NCBI RefSeq assembly: GCF_032922745.1
Contig: NZ_CP136693.1
Coordinates: 310,001-374,000, forward strand
From: Marinobacter salarius
GTDB taxonomy: Bacteria > Pseudomonadota > Gammaproteobacteria > Pseudomonadales > Oleiphilaceae
Length of the DNA stretch: 64,000 nt
Direction: 5' to 3'
Shown here piece by piece: positions 26,613-36,461 of this stretch. Position numbers and translations under genes: made by a program. Position 1 is the first letter of the stretch, and every line of letters begins with the position of its first letter. The notes beneath the pieces are model-generated. The model ran no database searches, was not told the DNA's origin, and worked only from the letters and a program-made list of their open reading frames with translations.

Positions 26613-27794
26613 TTACAGCAGTTCGATCGCGACAGCGGTACCTTCCCCGCCACCGATGCACAGGGATGCCACGCCGCGCTTGAGACCGCGCTGCTTCAGG
26701 GCGTTGATCAGGGTGACCATGATCCGCGACCCTGAGGAGCCGATGGGGTGCCCCAGGGCACAGGCGCCGCCATGGACGTTGACCTTGTCGGCATCGAGCC
26801 CAAGCTCATTGATGGCGGCCAGGGTAACCACGGCAAACGCTTCGTTGATTTCGAACAGGTCGACGTCATCGCGGCTCCAGCCGGCTTTCTTCAGTACCTT
26901 TTCGATGGCACCGATGGGCGCAAGGGTGAACTCGGCCGGCAGGCGGGCATGTGTCGCGTGGGCGACGATGCGGGCCTGGGGCGTGAGGCCGCGTTTTTCG
27001 GCTTCTTCGCGGGTGGCCAGTACCATGGCGGAGGCGCCATCGCTGATAGAGCTGGCGTTGGCGGCGGTGACAGAGCCGTCTTTGGCAAAGGCCGGTTTGA
27101 GGTGGGGAATTTTCTCGGGCTTGGCTTTGCCGGGCTGTTCGTCGGTATCCACCACGGTGTCGCCACCACGGCCGGAGACGGTCACGGGGGTGATTTCGTC
27201 GGAGAATCCGCCGTTCTTTATGGCCGACAGGGAGCGTTCGAGGGAGGCGATGGCGAAGTTGTCCATGGCCTCGCGGCTGATGTCGTATTTGTCGGCGGTG
27301 CGCTGGGCGAAAACGCCCATGAGGCCGCCTTCGTAGGCGTCTTCAAGGCCGTCGAGGAACATGGAGTCCATGACCTGCCCGTGGCCCATGCGCATGCCGG
27401 CGCGGGCTTTTGGCAGCAGGTAGGGTGCCTGGCTCATGTTTTCCATGCCGCCGGCGATCATGATGCTGTTGGTGCCGGCTTTGATCTGGTCGTGGGCCAT
27501 GATGACGGCTTGCATGCCGGAGCCACACATTTTGTTGACGGTGGTGCAGCCGCTGGAGTCGGGGATGCCGGAGGCGCGGGAGGCCTGGCGTGCGGGTGCC
27601 TGGCCGAGGCCACCGGGCAGTACGCAGCCCATGATGACTTCCTGGATGTCGGCGGGCTGCAGGCCGCTTCTTTCGATGGCGGCCTTGATGGAGATGGCGC
27701 CGAGATCCGGGGAGCGCACGGAGCTGAGATCGCCCATCATGCCGCCCATGGGAGTTCTTGCTGATCCTGCGATGACTACATCGTTGCTATTCAT
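26613..27794 (-). CDS. Acetyl-CoA acyltransferase (thiolase)
   Basis: 393-residue thiolase. The nucleophilic cysteine is Cys90 in NKMCGSGMQAV; the second signature HGGACALGHPIGSSGSRIM and the C-terminal active-site CIGGGEGTAVAIE are complete. Catalyses thiolytic cleavage of 3-ketoacyl-CoA or condensation of two acetyl-CoA. Sits last in the operon with an acyl-CoA dehydrogenase (16-base gap) and an acyl-CoA ligase, so degradation is the likely direction. Chain-length preference is not visible. Confidence 0.93.
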   Translation of the reverse strand: MNSNDVVIAGSARTPMGGMMGDLSSVRSPDLGAISIKAAIERSGLQPADIQEVIMGCVLPGGLGQAPARQASRASGIPDSSGCTTVNKMCGSGMQAVIMAHDQIKAGTNSIMIAGGMENMSQAPYLLPKARAGMRMGHGQVMDSMFLDGLEDAYEGGLMGVFAQRTADKYDISREAMDNFAIASLERSLSAIKNGGFSDEITPVTVSGRGGDTVVDTDEQPGKAKPEKIPHLKPAFAKDGSVTAANASSISDGASAMVLATREEAEKRGLTPQARIVAHATHARLPAEFTLAPIGAIEKVLKKAGWSRDDVDLFEINEAFAVVTLAAINELGLDADKVNVHGGACALGHPIGSSGSRIMVTLINALKQRGLKRGVASLCIGGGEGTAVAIELL

Positions 27795-27810
27795 GTCTTC
27801 AATCCTCTGA

Positions 27811-28962
27811 TTAAGCCTTACCTAAAACCGACCGTGCGATGATTTCTTTCATCACTTCCGAAGTGCCGCCGTAAATTCTCTGCACTCTGGCGTCGATAAA
27901 CGCTCTCGAAATCGGATACTCGCTGGTGTAACCGTAACCGCCGAACAACTGCAAACAACCGTCGGCTACCCGGCACTGCATTTCCGTGGCGCTGTACTTG
28001 GCCATGGAAGCTGTGGGCGCGTCGAGTTCGCCTTTTTCGTACAACGCAATGCACTCGTCGACGAAGGCGCGGTTGACGCGGCAGTCGGTTTCCATGCGGG
28101 CGATTTCGAAGCGGGTGTTTTGCAGTTGGGCCAGTTTCTGGCCGAACAGTTCCCGTTCCTGGGCGTAGTTGATGGTCAGGTCCAGGGCGCCGCGTGCGGC
28201 GGCAACACCGAGGGCGCCGATGACGAGGCGTTCGCGGGGGAGTTCGCGCATCAGGTACATGAAGCCCTGGCCTTCTTCGCCCAGCAGCGCGGAGGCGGGG
28301 ATGCGCATGTCGGAGAAGAAGAGTTCCGAGGTGTCGCCGGAGTGCTGGCCGATTTTGTCGAGGTTGCGGCCTTTGCTGTAACCGGGCAACGAGGTGTCGA
28401 CCAGGAACAGGCTGATGCCACGGGCACCGGCTTTGGGGTCGGTTTTGGCAGCGACGATGACCATGTCGGCGTGTTGGCCGTTGGTGATGAAGGTTTTGGA
28501 GCCGTTGAGGATGTAGTCGTCCCCGTCTTTCACCGCGCTGGTGCGGATGGCCTGGAGATCGCTGCCGGCGCCGGGTTCGGTCATGGCGATGGCGCCCACG
28601 GCTTCGCCGGAGACCATTTTCGGCAACCAGTACTGGCGCTGTTCTTCGTTGCCGATATGGCTGAGGTACGGGGCGACGATGTCGGAGTGCACCATGACGT
28701 TGGTGGACAGGGCGCCGAAGCCCATGCGGGCCATTTCTTCGCCCACGACAGCGGAGTACAGGAAGGGCGCGCCACAGCCGCCCCAGTCTTCGGGTACGTC
28801 CACGCACAGCATGCCGGCGTTGCCCAGGGTGTTCCAGAGTTCCCGGGGCACGATGCCGGAGTGTTCCCATTCTTCGTAGTGGGGCGTTACTTCGGTTTCC
28901 AGGGCCTTGATGACGGACTCCCGGAACATGTCGAGTTCTTCTTTATCAACAGCGCTGGTCAT
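27811..28962 (-). CDS. Acyl-CoA dehydrogenase, long-chain type
   Basis: 383-residue FAD enzyme oxidising acyl-CoA to trans-2-enoyl-CoA. Family signatures: AMTEPGAGSDLQAIRTSA near residue 127 and the C-terminal GGYGYTSEYPISRAFIDARV. The usual MCAD catalytic glutamate position is glycine (IYGGTSE), but Glu244 in LPRERLVIG matches the alternative catalytic position of LCAD and isovaleryl-CoA dehydrogenases, so the enzyme should be active and not medium-chain type. ATG 28962 has GGGAGA upstream. Middle gene of the ligase-dehydrogenase-thiolase operon. Confidence 0.92.
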   Translation of the reverse strand: MTSAVDKEELDMFRESVIKALETEVTPHYEEWEHSGIVPRELWNTLGNAGMLCVDVPEDWGGCGAPFLYSAVVGEEMARMGFGALSTNVMVHSDIVAPYLSHIGNEEQRQYWLPKMVSGEAVGAIAMTEPGAGSDLQAIRTSAVKDGDDYILNGSKTFITNGQHADMVIVAAKTDPKAGARGISLFLVDTSLPGYSKGRNLDKIGQHSGDTSELFFSDMRIPASALLGEEGQGFMYLMRELPRERLVIGALGVAAARGALDLTINYAQERELFGQKLAQLQNTRFEIARMETDCRVNRAFVDECIALYEKGELDAPTASMAKYSATEMQCRVADGCLQLFGGYGYTSEYPISRAFIDARVQRIYGGTSEVMKEIIARSVLGKA

Positions 28963-29120
28963 GGGTGTCTCCCGTCGGTGATTAGTGTGGCCTTGATTGG
29001 ATAACGGTCAGTCTGTCGCAGTCACGGTCTGAGCGCCATGACATAACCGGGCAGGAAATTTGATAAAAAATAGCACCCCGGGACTGCATCGCTGGCAGCT
29101 CCGGGGTTTATAACGCGCGG

Positions 29121-30749
29121 TCAGAGGTTTTTGGCGTCGTCCCGCAGCACGAACTTCTGGATCTTGCCGGTGGAGGTTTTCGGCAGTTCGCTGAACACAA
29201 TGGTCTTGGGCACTTTGAACTTCGCCAGTCGCTCCCGGCAGAAGGCGATGATGTCGTCTTCGCTGACGTCCCCTGCTTCGGGCTTGAGGGTCACGAAGGC
29301 GCAGGGTGTTTCGCCCCACTTTTCGTCCGGCCTTGCCACCACGGCGGCCTCGAGGATGTCGGGATGGCGGTAGAGTATGTCCTCCACCTCAATGGTGGAG
29401 ATGTTCTCGCCGCCGGAAATGATGATGTCTTTCAGGCGGTCCTTGATCTCCGCGTAGCCATCCTCATGCCAGACGGCCAGGTCCCCGGTGTGGAACCAGC
29501 CGCCGCGGAAAGCTTCTTCCGTGGCTTTGGGGTTTTTCAGGTAACCCTTCATTACTGTGTTGCCGCGCAGGAAGATCTCGCCGATGGTGTTGCCGTCTTT
29601 CGGCACCGCTTCCATGGTTTCCGGGTCACCCACCATCATGCCGGCCAGGGTATGGTAGCGAACGCCCTGTCGTGCCTTGATTTTGGCCCGGTCTTCCACT
29701 GGCAGGTCGTCCCACTCGGACTTCCAGGCGCATACGGTGACCGGCCCGTATACCTCGGTAAGCCCGTAAACGTGGGTGACGCGAAAGCCCATGTTTTCGA
29801 TGGCCTCGATGACTTTTGCCGGGGGTGCCGCACCTGCGGTCATTGCCTGAACCGTATGGCTGAAGCTGGATTTTGCGGCGTCCGAAGCGCCCAGCAAGGT
29901 GTTCAGTACGATAGGCGCACCGCACATGTGGCTGACTTTGTGTTCGCTGATCAGCTGCAGGATTTTCTCTGGCTCTACCTTACGCAGGCACACATGAGTG
30001 CCGGCAAAGGCAGTAATGGTCCAGGGGAAACACCAGCCGTTGCAGTGGAACATCGGCAGTGTCCACAGGTACACCGGATGCATACCCATGGACCACACCG
30101 CCTGGTTGCCCATGGCGTTCTCGTAGGCACCGCGATGGTGATACACCACGCCTTTCGGGTTACCAGTGGTGCCGGAGGTATAGCACAGCGAAATCGCATC
30201 CCATTCATTTTCCGGCATTTGCCAGTCAAAGGCCGGGTCGCCGCTGGCCACGAAAGCGTTGTAATCCAGATCGCTCACCTGGGTTCCGGCACCACTGAAT
30301 TCGGGGTCGTTGACGTCAATCACCTGTGGCGGGTTGTCGAGCATGCCGACGGCTTCGTTGATGACGTCGCCAAACTCCCGGTCGGCAATCAGCACTTTCG
30401 CCTCGCCGTGCTCCAGCATGAAGGCGATGGCTTTGGCATCCAGGCGGGTGTTCAGGGCATTGAGTACTGCCCCCAACATGGGGATGCCAAAATGACACTC
30501 CAGCATGGGCGGAATGTTTGGAAGCATGGCAGCAACGGTGTCGCCCTTGCCGACACCTTTGTCAGCCAGCGCGGACGCCAGGCGGCGACAACGCTCGTAG
30601 GTCTGCTGCCAGTTGCGGCGTGTGGCACCATGAATCACCGCCGGGTATTCCGGGTACACGCTGGCCGTGCGGGCCAGGAAATCCAGCGGTGTCAGTGTGG
30701 CGTTATTGGCGGCGGTCGGCTCTAATCCCTTGTCGAAGATGGAGTTCAT
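29121..30749 (-). CDS. Fatty-acyl-CoA synthetase, medium-chain (AlkK) type
   Basis: 542-residue adenylate-forming ligase. P-loop LCYTSGTTGNPKGVVYHHRG; LPMFHCNGWCFPW, HVYGLTEVYGPVTVC and the hinge DRLKDIIISGGENISTIEVE; C-terminal Lys in KTSTGKIQKFVLR. The HCNGWCFPW and AYENAMGNQ segments are typical of AlkK-like medium-chain acyl-CoA ligases. First gene of the beta-oxidation operon (158-base gap before the dehydrogenase). ATG 30749 has AGGAG 7 bases upstream. Confidence 0.9.
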   Translation of the reverse strand: MNSIFDKGLEPTAANNATLTPLDFLARTASVYPEYPAVIHGATRRNWQQTYERCRRLASALADKGVGKGDTVAAMLPNIPPMLECHFGIPMLGAVLNALNTRLDAKAIAFMLEHGEAKVLIADREFGDVINEAVGMLDNPPQVIDVNDPEFSGAGTQVSDLDYNAFVASGDPAFDWQMPENEWDAISLCYTSGTTGNPKGVVYHHRGAYENAMGNQAVWSMGMHPVYLWTLPMFHCNGWCFPWTITAFAGTHVCLRKVEPEKILQLISEHKVSHMCGAPIVLNTLLGASDAAKSSFSHTVQAMTAGAAPPAKVIEAIENMGFRVTHVYGLTEVYGPVTVCAWKSEWDDLPVEDRAKIKARQGVRYHTLAGMMVGDPETMEAVPKDGNTIGEIFLRGNTVMKGYLKNPKATEEAFRGGWFHTGDLAVWHEDGYAEIKDRLKDIIISGGENISTIEVEDILYRHPDILEAAVVARPDEKWGETPCAFVTLKPEAGDVSEDDIIAFCRERLAKFKVPKTIVFSELPKTSTGKIQKFVLRDDAKNL

Positions 30750-30803
30750 ACTGGTCTCCTGGTGTTGTTATCCAACACCTGACTATAGGGCACAGCCGAC
30801 GTT

Positions 30804-32189
30804 TCAGCGAGCCCCCACAGCCGTTCGACGGGTATCCGGCTGATCCAGCCGCGCCATTTCCGCCAGCAGCTCAGAGGTCTTTTCCTTCATCAGGGCAATG
30901 TCCCCCCGTGACTCCACATTCAGCCGCACCAGCGGCTCCGTGTTCGACATCCGGAGATTGAACCGCCAGCGCTCAAACTCAACACTCAGGCCATCAACGT
31001 GTCCCACAGACACCGCATCGGCACCATAGATCTCCTCGATCACCGCGAGCAACCGGGCCGGATCATCCACCGTACGGTTAATCTCCCCACTGGCGGGAAA
31101 AGCATCAATGCGGGCGTCGATCAGCGACGATAGCGGCTGCCCGGTCTGGCACAGGCGTTCGGCAACCAGCAGCCATGGAATCATGCCGCTGTCGCAGTAG
31201 GCGAAGTCCCGGAAGTAGTGGTGGGCACTCATTTCCCCCCCATACAGGGCATCTTCCTCGCGCATGCGCTGTTTGATGAACGCGTGTCCGGTTTTGCTTT
31301 CGATAGGTGTTCCGCCAGCCTTTCGGACCAACTCCTGGGTGTTCCAGGTCAACCGCGGGTCGTGAATGATCTTGCCGCCGTTTACCTTCCGCAGGAACTG
31401 GTCCGCCAACAGGCCGACGATGTAATAACCTTCGATAAACCGGCCATTTTCGTCGAAGAAGAAGCAACGGTCGTAGTCGCCGTCCCAGGCGATCCCCATG
31501 TCGGCCCCTTCGCGCAGGACCGCCTCGGCGGTGACTGCCCGGTTTTCCTCCAGCAGGGGATTGGGAACCCCGTTCGGGAAGTGCCCGTCGGGTTCATGAT
31601 GCAGCCGTACGAAATCAAAGGGCAGCCATCGTGATAACGCGTCGATGACCGGGCCCGCACCGCCATTGCCCGCGTTAACCACCACCTTCAGTGGGGTAAT
31701 CGTGGTGCCATCGATGTATCCCAGCAAGTGATGGATATAGTCGGCCTCCACAGACAGGCTCTCCAGGCGCCCGGGGATGGCGGCATCCATAAACGGCTGG
31801 GAGACCCTGTCGCGGATGGTATTCAGGCCGTTATCCGAGCTGATGGGGCGCGAGTCGCGGCCGACCAGCTTCATACCATTGTGGTCCTTGGGGTTGTGGC
31901 TGGCCGTCACCATAATGCCGCCATCCATACTGTAATGGCTGGTGGCAAAATAGATCTGCTCGGTACCGCAAAGACCGATGTCATAGACATCTGCCCCCGC
32001 CGCCCTGAGCCCGGTGGTCAAAGCTTCTGCAATCTCCGGGCTCGATAACCGGATGTCATACCCCACCACAACCCGGCGGGCACTTGTCAGCTCCACGTAA
32101 GCACGCCCGATTCGCTCTGCCAGCTCGGGATTCAACTGGTCGGGGACCCGACCGCGCAGGTCATAAGCCTTAAAACAGGACACGTCCAT
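30804..32189 (-). CDS. algC: Phosphomannomutase/phosphoglucomutase AlgC
   Basis: 461-residue alpha-D-phosphohexomutase that interconverts mannose-6-P and mannose-1-P for alginate (and glucose phosphates for LPS). The phosphoserine loop is TASHNPKDHNGM (Ser97), the metal loop DGDYDRCFFFDE, the sugar-specificity loop GGEMSAHHYFRDF, and the C-terminal phosphate-binding RMSNTEPLVRLNVE. In Pseudomonas algC lies far from the alg operon; here it directly follows algA in the same direction, after an 84-base gap with a strong hairpin. ATG 32189 has GGAGAAA upstream. Confidence 0.93.
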   Translation of the reverse strand: MDVSCFKAYDLRGRVPDQLNPELAERIGRAYVELTSARRVVVGYDIRLSSPEIAEALTTGLRAAGADVYDIGLCGTEQIYFATSHYSMDGGIMVTASHNPKDHNGMKLVGRDSRPISSDNGLNTIRDRVSQPFMDAAIPGRLESLSVEADYIHHLLGYIDGTTITPLKVVVNAGNGGAGPVIDALSRWLPFDFVRLHHEPDGHFPNGVPNPLLEENRAVTAEAVLREGADMGIAWDGDYDRCFFFDENGRFIEGYYIVGLLADQFLRKVNGGKIIHDPRLTWNTQELVRKAGGTPIESKTGHAFIKQRMREEDALYGGEMSAHHYFRDFAYCDSGMIPWLLVAERLCQTGQPLSSLIDARIDAFPASGEINRTVDDPARLLAVIEEIYGADAVSVGHVDGLSVEFERWRFNLRMSNTEPLVRLNVESRGDIALMKEKTSELLAEMARLDQPDTRRTAVGAR

Positions 32190-32221
32190 AGCTGTTTCTC
32201 CGTCTAACCTTCGATCAATGG

Positions 32222-32267
32222 CGCGGCCCGCCCTGCTGCCCCTGGCGGTTTTGCAGAGCGGGCCGCG
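32222..32267. other. Strong RNA hairpin between algA and algC
   Basis: Arms 32222-32231 and 32258-32267 are perfect 10-bp inverted complements (CGCGGCCCGC/GCGGGCCGCG); after one mismatch a further 4 bp pair (32233-32236 with 32253-32256), leaving a 16-base loop. There is no T-run on the leftward side, so it is not a classical terminator. It may set the relative level of algA and algC messages by partial attenuation or by 3'-end protection. Confidence 0.55.
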
Positions 32268-32273
32268 TTGGCC

Positions 32274-33737
32274 CTATACCTTTTCCGACATCACCGGAAT
32301 CTGCTCTTCCTCCACGTCCGGGGTGGGCGCCGCGCGACCGTACCGGTCGTCCAGGCGTTCAATGTCATCCTCGCCAAGGTAGGCGCCGGACTGGACTTCA
32401 ATCAGCTCCAGGGGAATGCGGCCGGGATTGAACAGCCGGTGTACCGCGCCGATAGGTATGTAGGTGGACTGGTTCTCGGACAGCAGGAACGTTTCCTCGT
32501 CACGGGTCACTTCGGCAGTACCCTTGACGATGATCCAGTGCTCAGCCCGGTGATGGTGCTTCTGCAACGACAGCTTCTCGCCCGGCTTGACGCTTATGCG
32601 CTTCACCTGAAAACGGTTGCCCATGTCGATGCTGTCGTAGCTGCCCCACGGGCGATACACCTGCCTGTGCGTGCGGGTTTCCGAGCGCTGGTCACCGTTC
32701 AGCCGCTTCACCAGTTTCTTGACGTCCTGCACCTTGTCCTTGTGGGCAACCATCAACGCATCTTTGGTGTCGACCACCACCAGGTCTTTCACGCCCAACA
32801 TGGCCACCAGCTTGTCCGAGGTGTGCACCAGGCAGTTGTTACTGTCTTCCAGGCAGGCATCACCCAGGATGGCATTGGCGTTCTCGTCCTTGTCGGTCAC
32901 ATCCCAGATCGTGGACCAGGAGCCAACGTCGCTCCAGCCTGCATCCATCGGCACCAACAAGGCTTTCGATGTTTTCTCCATCACTGCGTAGTCAATGGAA
33001 TCGTCCGGGCAATGCTCGAATATCTCGGCGGGAATACGGGTGAAATCCATGTCGCGCTCGAGGCTTCGGGCGGCCAGAAGACAGGTGTCGTAAATGTCCG
33101 GGCTGTGTTTCTTCAGCTCCGCCAGGTAGCTGTCGGCCCGGAACATGAACATGCCGCTGTTCCAGTAGTAACCACCGGCAGACAGCAGCGCGGCGGCTTT
33201 TTCGGCGTCCGGCTTCTCGATAAAGCGGGACACCGGCCGGGCAGCGCCGGGCGCCTCTCCGGACTGGCCGGCAGCGATATAGCCGTAGCCAGTCTCCGGC
33301 CGGGTTGGCGTAATACCAAACAGCACCAACCCTCCGGACCTGGCGGCTTCCTGCCCCTGGGCAACAGCCCGCTGGAACGCCTCGACATTTTCAATGGCAT
33401 GATCCGCGGGCAACACCAGCATGATGGCTTTGGGATCTTTTCGCGCCACTTCGATAGCGGCCATCGCGACCGCCGGGGCGGTGTTGCGGCCAAACGGCTC
33501 CAGCAGTATCGACAACGGTTGACGGCCTATGGCCTCCAACTGCTCTTTGACAATAAAGCGGTGCTCATCGTTGGCCACCACAACCGGCGACTCGGCGTCG
33601 TCGACCGGCAGCCGGCACAGAGTTTCCTGCAACATACTTTGTTCCCCCACCAATGGGAGGAACTGCTTGGGATAGGCCTGGCGCGAGAGGGGCCAAAGCC
33701 GTGAACCGTTACCACCTGAGAGTATGACTGGAATCAT
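32274..33737 (-). CDS. algA: Mannose-1-P guanylyltransferase/mannose-6-P isomerase AlgA
   Basis: 487-residue bifunctional enzyme supplying GDP-mannose. N-terminal GMP region: VILSGGNGSRLWPLSRQAYP (nucleotide-binding signature) and FIEKPDAEKA. C-terminal type II isomerase cupin: RPWGSYDSIDMGNRFQVKR, then SLQKHHHRAEHWIIVKGTAE. ATG 33737 has AAAGGAGC upstream. Second-last gene of the alginate cluster, between algL and algC. Confidence 0.94.
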   Translation of the reverse strand: MIPVILSGGNGSRLWPLSRQAYPKQFLPLVGEQSMLQETLCRLPVDDAESPVVVANDEHRFIVKEQLEAIGRQPLSILLEPFGRNTAPAVAMAAIEVARKDPKAIMLVLPADHAIENVEAFQRAVAQGQEAARSGGLVLFGITPTRPETGYGYIAAGQSGEAPGAARPVSRFIEKPDAEKAAALLSAGGYYWNSGMFMFRADSYLAELKKHSPDIYDTCLLAARSLERDMDFTRIPAEIFEHCPDDSIDYAVMEKTSKALLVPMDAGWSDVGSWSTIWDVTDKDENANAILGDACLEDSNNCLVHTSDKLVAMLGVKDLVVVDTKDALMVAHKDKVQDVKKLVKRLNGDQRSETRTHRQVYRPWGSYDSIDMGNRFQVKRISVKPGEKLSLQKHHHRAEHWIIVKGTAEVTRDEETFLLSENQSTYIPIGAVHRLFNPGRIPLELIEVQSGAYLGEDDIERLDDRYGRAAPTPDVEEEQIPVMSEKV

Positions 33738-33818
33738 CGTTCTGCTCCTTTGCTCTACAAAGACGTACCACAGGGACGTCCGTTGGCGTATTAATCTGGA
33801 CCCTTGAACCAGGGCCCG

Positions 33819-35003
33819 TTAGAACCGTTTACTTAGGGTGATGTTGCTGGGTGGATCCGGCTGCGCGCCCTCGGGCCACAGCGGGTTAATGCCGTACAGA
33901 TAGGAAATATCGCCACCCAGACGGGTGGATTTCATCGGCCGAAGTTCATCCAAAAAGGCGGGCATTCCCTCAACAGGTCCCCAGGCGGCCTGCCAGGGTT
34001 CCATCCAGGCCAGGGACCAGGCCTTATAAAGCCCGTCGACAATCTGCTCGTCTCCGGTGATGTCTTCAATTCGTTCCGGATCATCCAGCCCCGCGACGAC
34101 ATTTCCGGCCATTTTCGTAAACTGGTCCTGGTAACGCTCGTAAACAGAGTTGCCATTAACCTCGGCAAACAGCGCGATCATGGTCAGGGGCTGCATGGCG
34201 TAGTTCATGTATTCCAAGGCCCGGGTTTCCCGGCTGAGTTCCTTGGGCAGGTAACCGTCCTCATTGATCTGACCCATGGCTTCATCGAACTTGGCCAGCG
34301 ACCAGTTCCAGTCGTCGCAGTCCTGGGTTGCCACCGATGCCGACATCACGGCCCAGGCGGCCCAGTAATCATGGTTGTTGACCTTCTTGGCTTTTCGATC
34401 CGTGTAGTAATCACGGACCCCATCACTCAAGCGCAGAAACCAGTCTTCAATTCGGCGCGCCCGCTCCAGGTCCATGGCGGCCTCCGGCGCCGACGTCCAC
34501 ATCCTGAGATAGGCGTTCGCAGCGGCTGCCAGTGCCCATTTGCGTACCGCCTGACCGACGTGATTGATGTCATCCGTCAACAGGGCATCCGATGACGCCC
34601 ACGCGTCGAGGTTGTCCAATACGCAATCCAGCGCTTCGGGGCCATCGCCATCAACCTGGTAGTCATCGGCGGCAGCGATAACAGCCTTCTCGAAATCACG
34701 CACGTTGCTGGTGGCCTTCTTGTACTCTTCATAGGCCTGCTTGTTCAGATTGTTGCGAGCGCTGTCACTGCCCTTGTACTTACTGGTCAGCGACAGCGAG
34801 CCGACGTGCGGCTCCACCCGCTCGCAGTCGTAGTCACCGCCATCCTTGTCTTCCGGCGTCTGGTAATAGCCCACCGGAGCACGCAGTTGTCCGTTCAGGC
34901 ACTGCCCGGCGTGAACGCTACTCACACCAAAGACGGCGGTTATCGCCGCAGACAGCAGCACCCGGCCCCATTGTCGATGTTCAGAGCGTTGTTGGATTCG
35001 CAT
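33819..35003 (-). CDS. algL: Periplasmic alginate lyase AlgL
   Basis: 394 residues with a signal peptide (RIQQRSEHRQWGRVLLSAAI, cleavage near VHAG). Mature alpha/alpha-barrel lyase of family PL5: the catalytic NNHDYWAAWAVM segment and the YLPKELSRETRALEYMNYAM region are both clear. AlgL degrades mispolymerised or retained polymannuronate in the periplasm. ATG 35003 has GAGAGG 6 bases upstream; ATG 35009 is in frame but abuts that site. Lies between algX and algA. Confidence 0.93.
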   Translation of the reverse strand: MRIQQRSEHRQWGRVLLSAAITAVFGVSSVHAGQCLNGQLRAPVGYYQTPEDKDGGDYDCERVEPHVGSLSLTSKYKGSDSARNNLNKQAYEEYKKATSNVRDFEKAVIAAADDYQVDGDGPEALDCVLDNLDAWASSDALLTDDINHVGQAVRKWALAAAANAYLRMWTSAPEAAMDLERARRIEDWFLRLSDGVRDYYTDRKAKKVNNHDYWAAWAVMSASVATQDCDDWNWSLAKFDEAMGQINEDGYLPKELSRETRALEYMNYAMQPLTMIALFAEVNGNSVYERYQDQFTKMAGNVVAGLDDPERIEDITGDEQIVDGLYKAWSLAWMEPWQAAWGPVEGMPAFLDELRPMKSTRLGGDISYLYGINPLWPEGAQPDPPSNITLSKRF

Positions 35004-35036
35004 AACCATCCTCTCTATGCGTTGGATGAATGTGCG

Positions 35037-36461
35037 TCAGATGTCCTGACGGCGACAGATTTTCGTGGTTACCGTTAAGCCTTCCGAGACCTGCTCCGGT
35101 TTCAGCGCGAGGTCCAGCGACATGAACATTTCATCGTTCCAGTTCGGCCCTTCCGGGAGCTCGAAGACAAACCGGCCAGGGGTTTCAACCCGATCGCCGT
35201 ACTCCATATCCACGCGGTCCTTGCGCCCGAACACGTACCAGATGAAGGCATCAACCTCTTTCACCCCCGGGTCACTGAACTGCAGGTCGACGACGTATTC
35301 GTTGCTGGGCATTTCGATGAACTGCCCGCCGCCGTTATAGAGCACTTCGGTGGTGCCGGCCTTGACCGGCGTGGTTTTCTGCAGCACCGGCTCCTGGCTC
35401 TCACAGGCGCCACTGATCATCGGTGTGACCTGCCGATAGAACTCCGCACTGTCGAGGTTGTGGTAACCGGGCACCTCCCAGATCATGATCTTGGGTGGCG
35501 ACTCCCGGAAGTTGTCGGAAAGCAGGTATTCGAACATGGAGCCGTCGTAGCTACCGCCGGCAACCGCCACGTTGAGCACCTCGACACCCAGAAACTCCTG
35601 CAGCGCCCCGACAAAGTTGTAGTCCTGGGCACCCTTACTGTTACTGGTGCCCACCAGGGTGATGGGGGGCAAGTCCTGGTCGCCAAACAGGGCGCTGGCT
35701 TCAGCGGATTGGCCGGTACCGGAGGACTCGGTGCGAAACTCGTCCACGTACTGCGAGCCGTACTCGAAACCGCATATCCGTTTAACCGCGTCCTGAAGCG
35801 ACCCGTCCTTTCGGATCAACCCGGACCGACGAGTCACGAATTCCTGCTGCGACAGCGACTGATAGGCCGGCATGTCCTTGACTCGCTCCGCCACGACCTC
35901 CGCGGTCCGCCGGGCACCATAAGGTGTCCAGTGGTGATCCCGCTTAAAGAAGAAGGCGTCTTCACGTGTCTCTTCGTCCAGAAGGGGCGTCAGGTCTGGA
36001 ACCACCAGCCCTGCCTGGCGAAAACGCATCAACGCGTCAGCGTAATTTTTACGGGCCACGTTCCAGCTGAACGGCACCGGCGATGTCGCGGGCAGATGAT
36101 TGGGATGAACCAGGCCTTTTGTCGGCTGAAACACCATCACCAATTCGGTACCGGTGGTTTGCTTCAGGTGCCTGGCAAAGCGCTTCAGGTGTTTCAGGCC
36201 TTCCAGGTTCGGCCCGAACTGCTCAACCAGTTCCGCTTCCGAACGGAACAGCCAGCCGTCTTTGCCCTGAACCAGCATCTTGAAGTTCTTCAGATAACCG
36301 GTGTCGTAGCTGGATGGGTATGCCGTGAGTGGGCACAGGTCACAACAGCGTTCGATGTTGTACTCGGGCAGCTCGGCGGCGCTGGCCTTTACACCCGCGA
36401 CGCTGAGCAGCCCGAGCGCAACCAGCGCCCATAATCCACGGCCTCTGAACACCTGCTTCAT
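35037..36461 (-). CDS. algX: Alginate O-acetyltransferase AlgX
   Basis: 474-residue periplasmic protein (signal peptide, cleavage near ASAAE). The mature N-terminus has the cysteine-rich ERCCDLCPLTAYPS typical of AlgX. SGNH-like acetyltransferase residues are visible as Asp175/His177 in RDHHWTPYGA and Ser273 in VGTSNSKG. The last ~130 residues form the carbohydrate-binding module. Transfers acetyl groups to mannuronate in the export complex. Its ATG overlaps the algF stop (ATGA). Confidence 0.92.
   Translation of the reverse strand: MKQVFRGRGLWALVALGLLSVAGVKASAAELPEYNIERCCDLCPLTAYPSSYDTGYLKNFKMLVQGKDGWLFRSEAELVEQFGPNLEGLKHLKRFARHLKQTTGTELVMVFQPTKGLVHPNHLPATSPVPFSWNVARKNYADALMRFRQAGLVVPDLTPLLDEETREDAFFFKRDHHWTPYGARRTAEVVAERVKDMPAYQSLSQQEFVTRRSGLIRKDGSLQDAVKRICGFEYGSQYVDEFRTESSGTGQSAEASALFGDQDLPPITLVGTSNSKGAQDYNFVGALQEFLGVEVLNVAVAGGSYDGSMFEYLLSDNFRESPPKIMIWEVPGYHNLDSAEFYRQVTPMISGACESQEPVLQKTTPVKAGTTEVLYNGGGQFIEMPSNEYVVDLQFSDPGVKEVDAFIWYVFGRKDRVDMEYGDRVETPGRFVFELPEGPNWNDEMFMSLDLALKPEQVSEGLTVTTKICRRQDI

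Noticed and set aside
26748..29004. Long rightward frames over the thiolase and acyl-CoA dehydrogenase genes
   Set aside because: Shadow frames rich in glycine, valine and histidine; the leftward genes have full catalytic motifs.
29364..30725. 453-codon rightward frame
   Set aside because: Antisense to the medium-chain acyl-CoA ligase; no motif.
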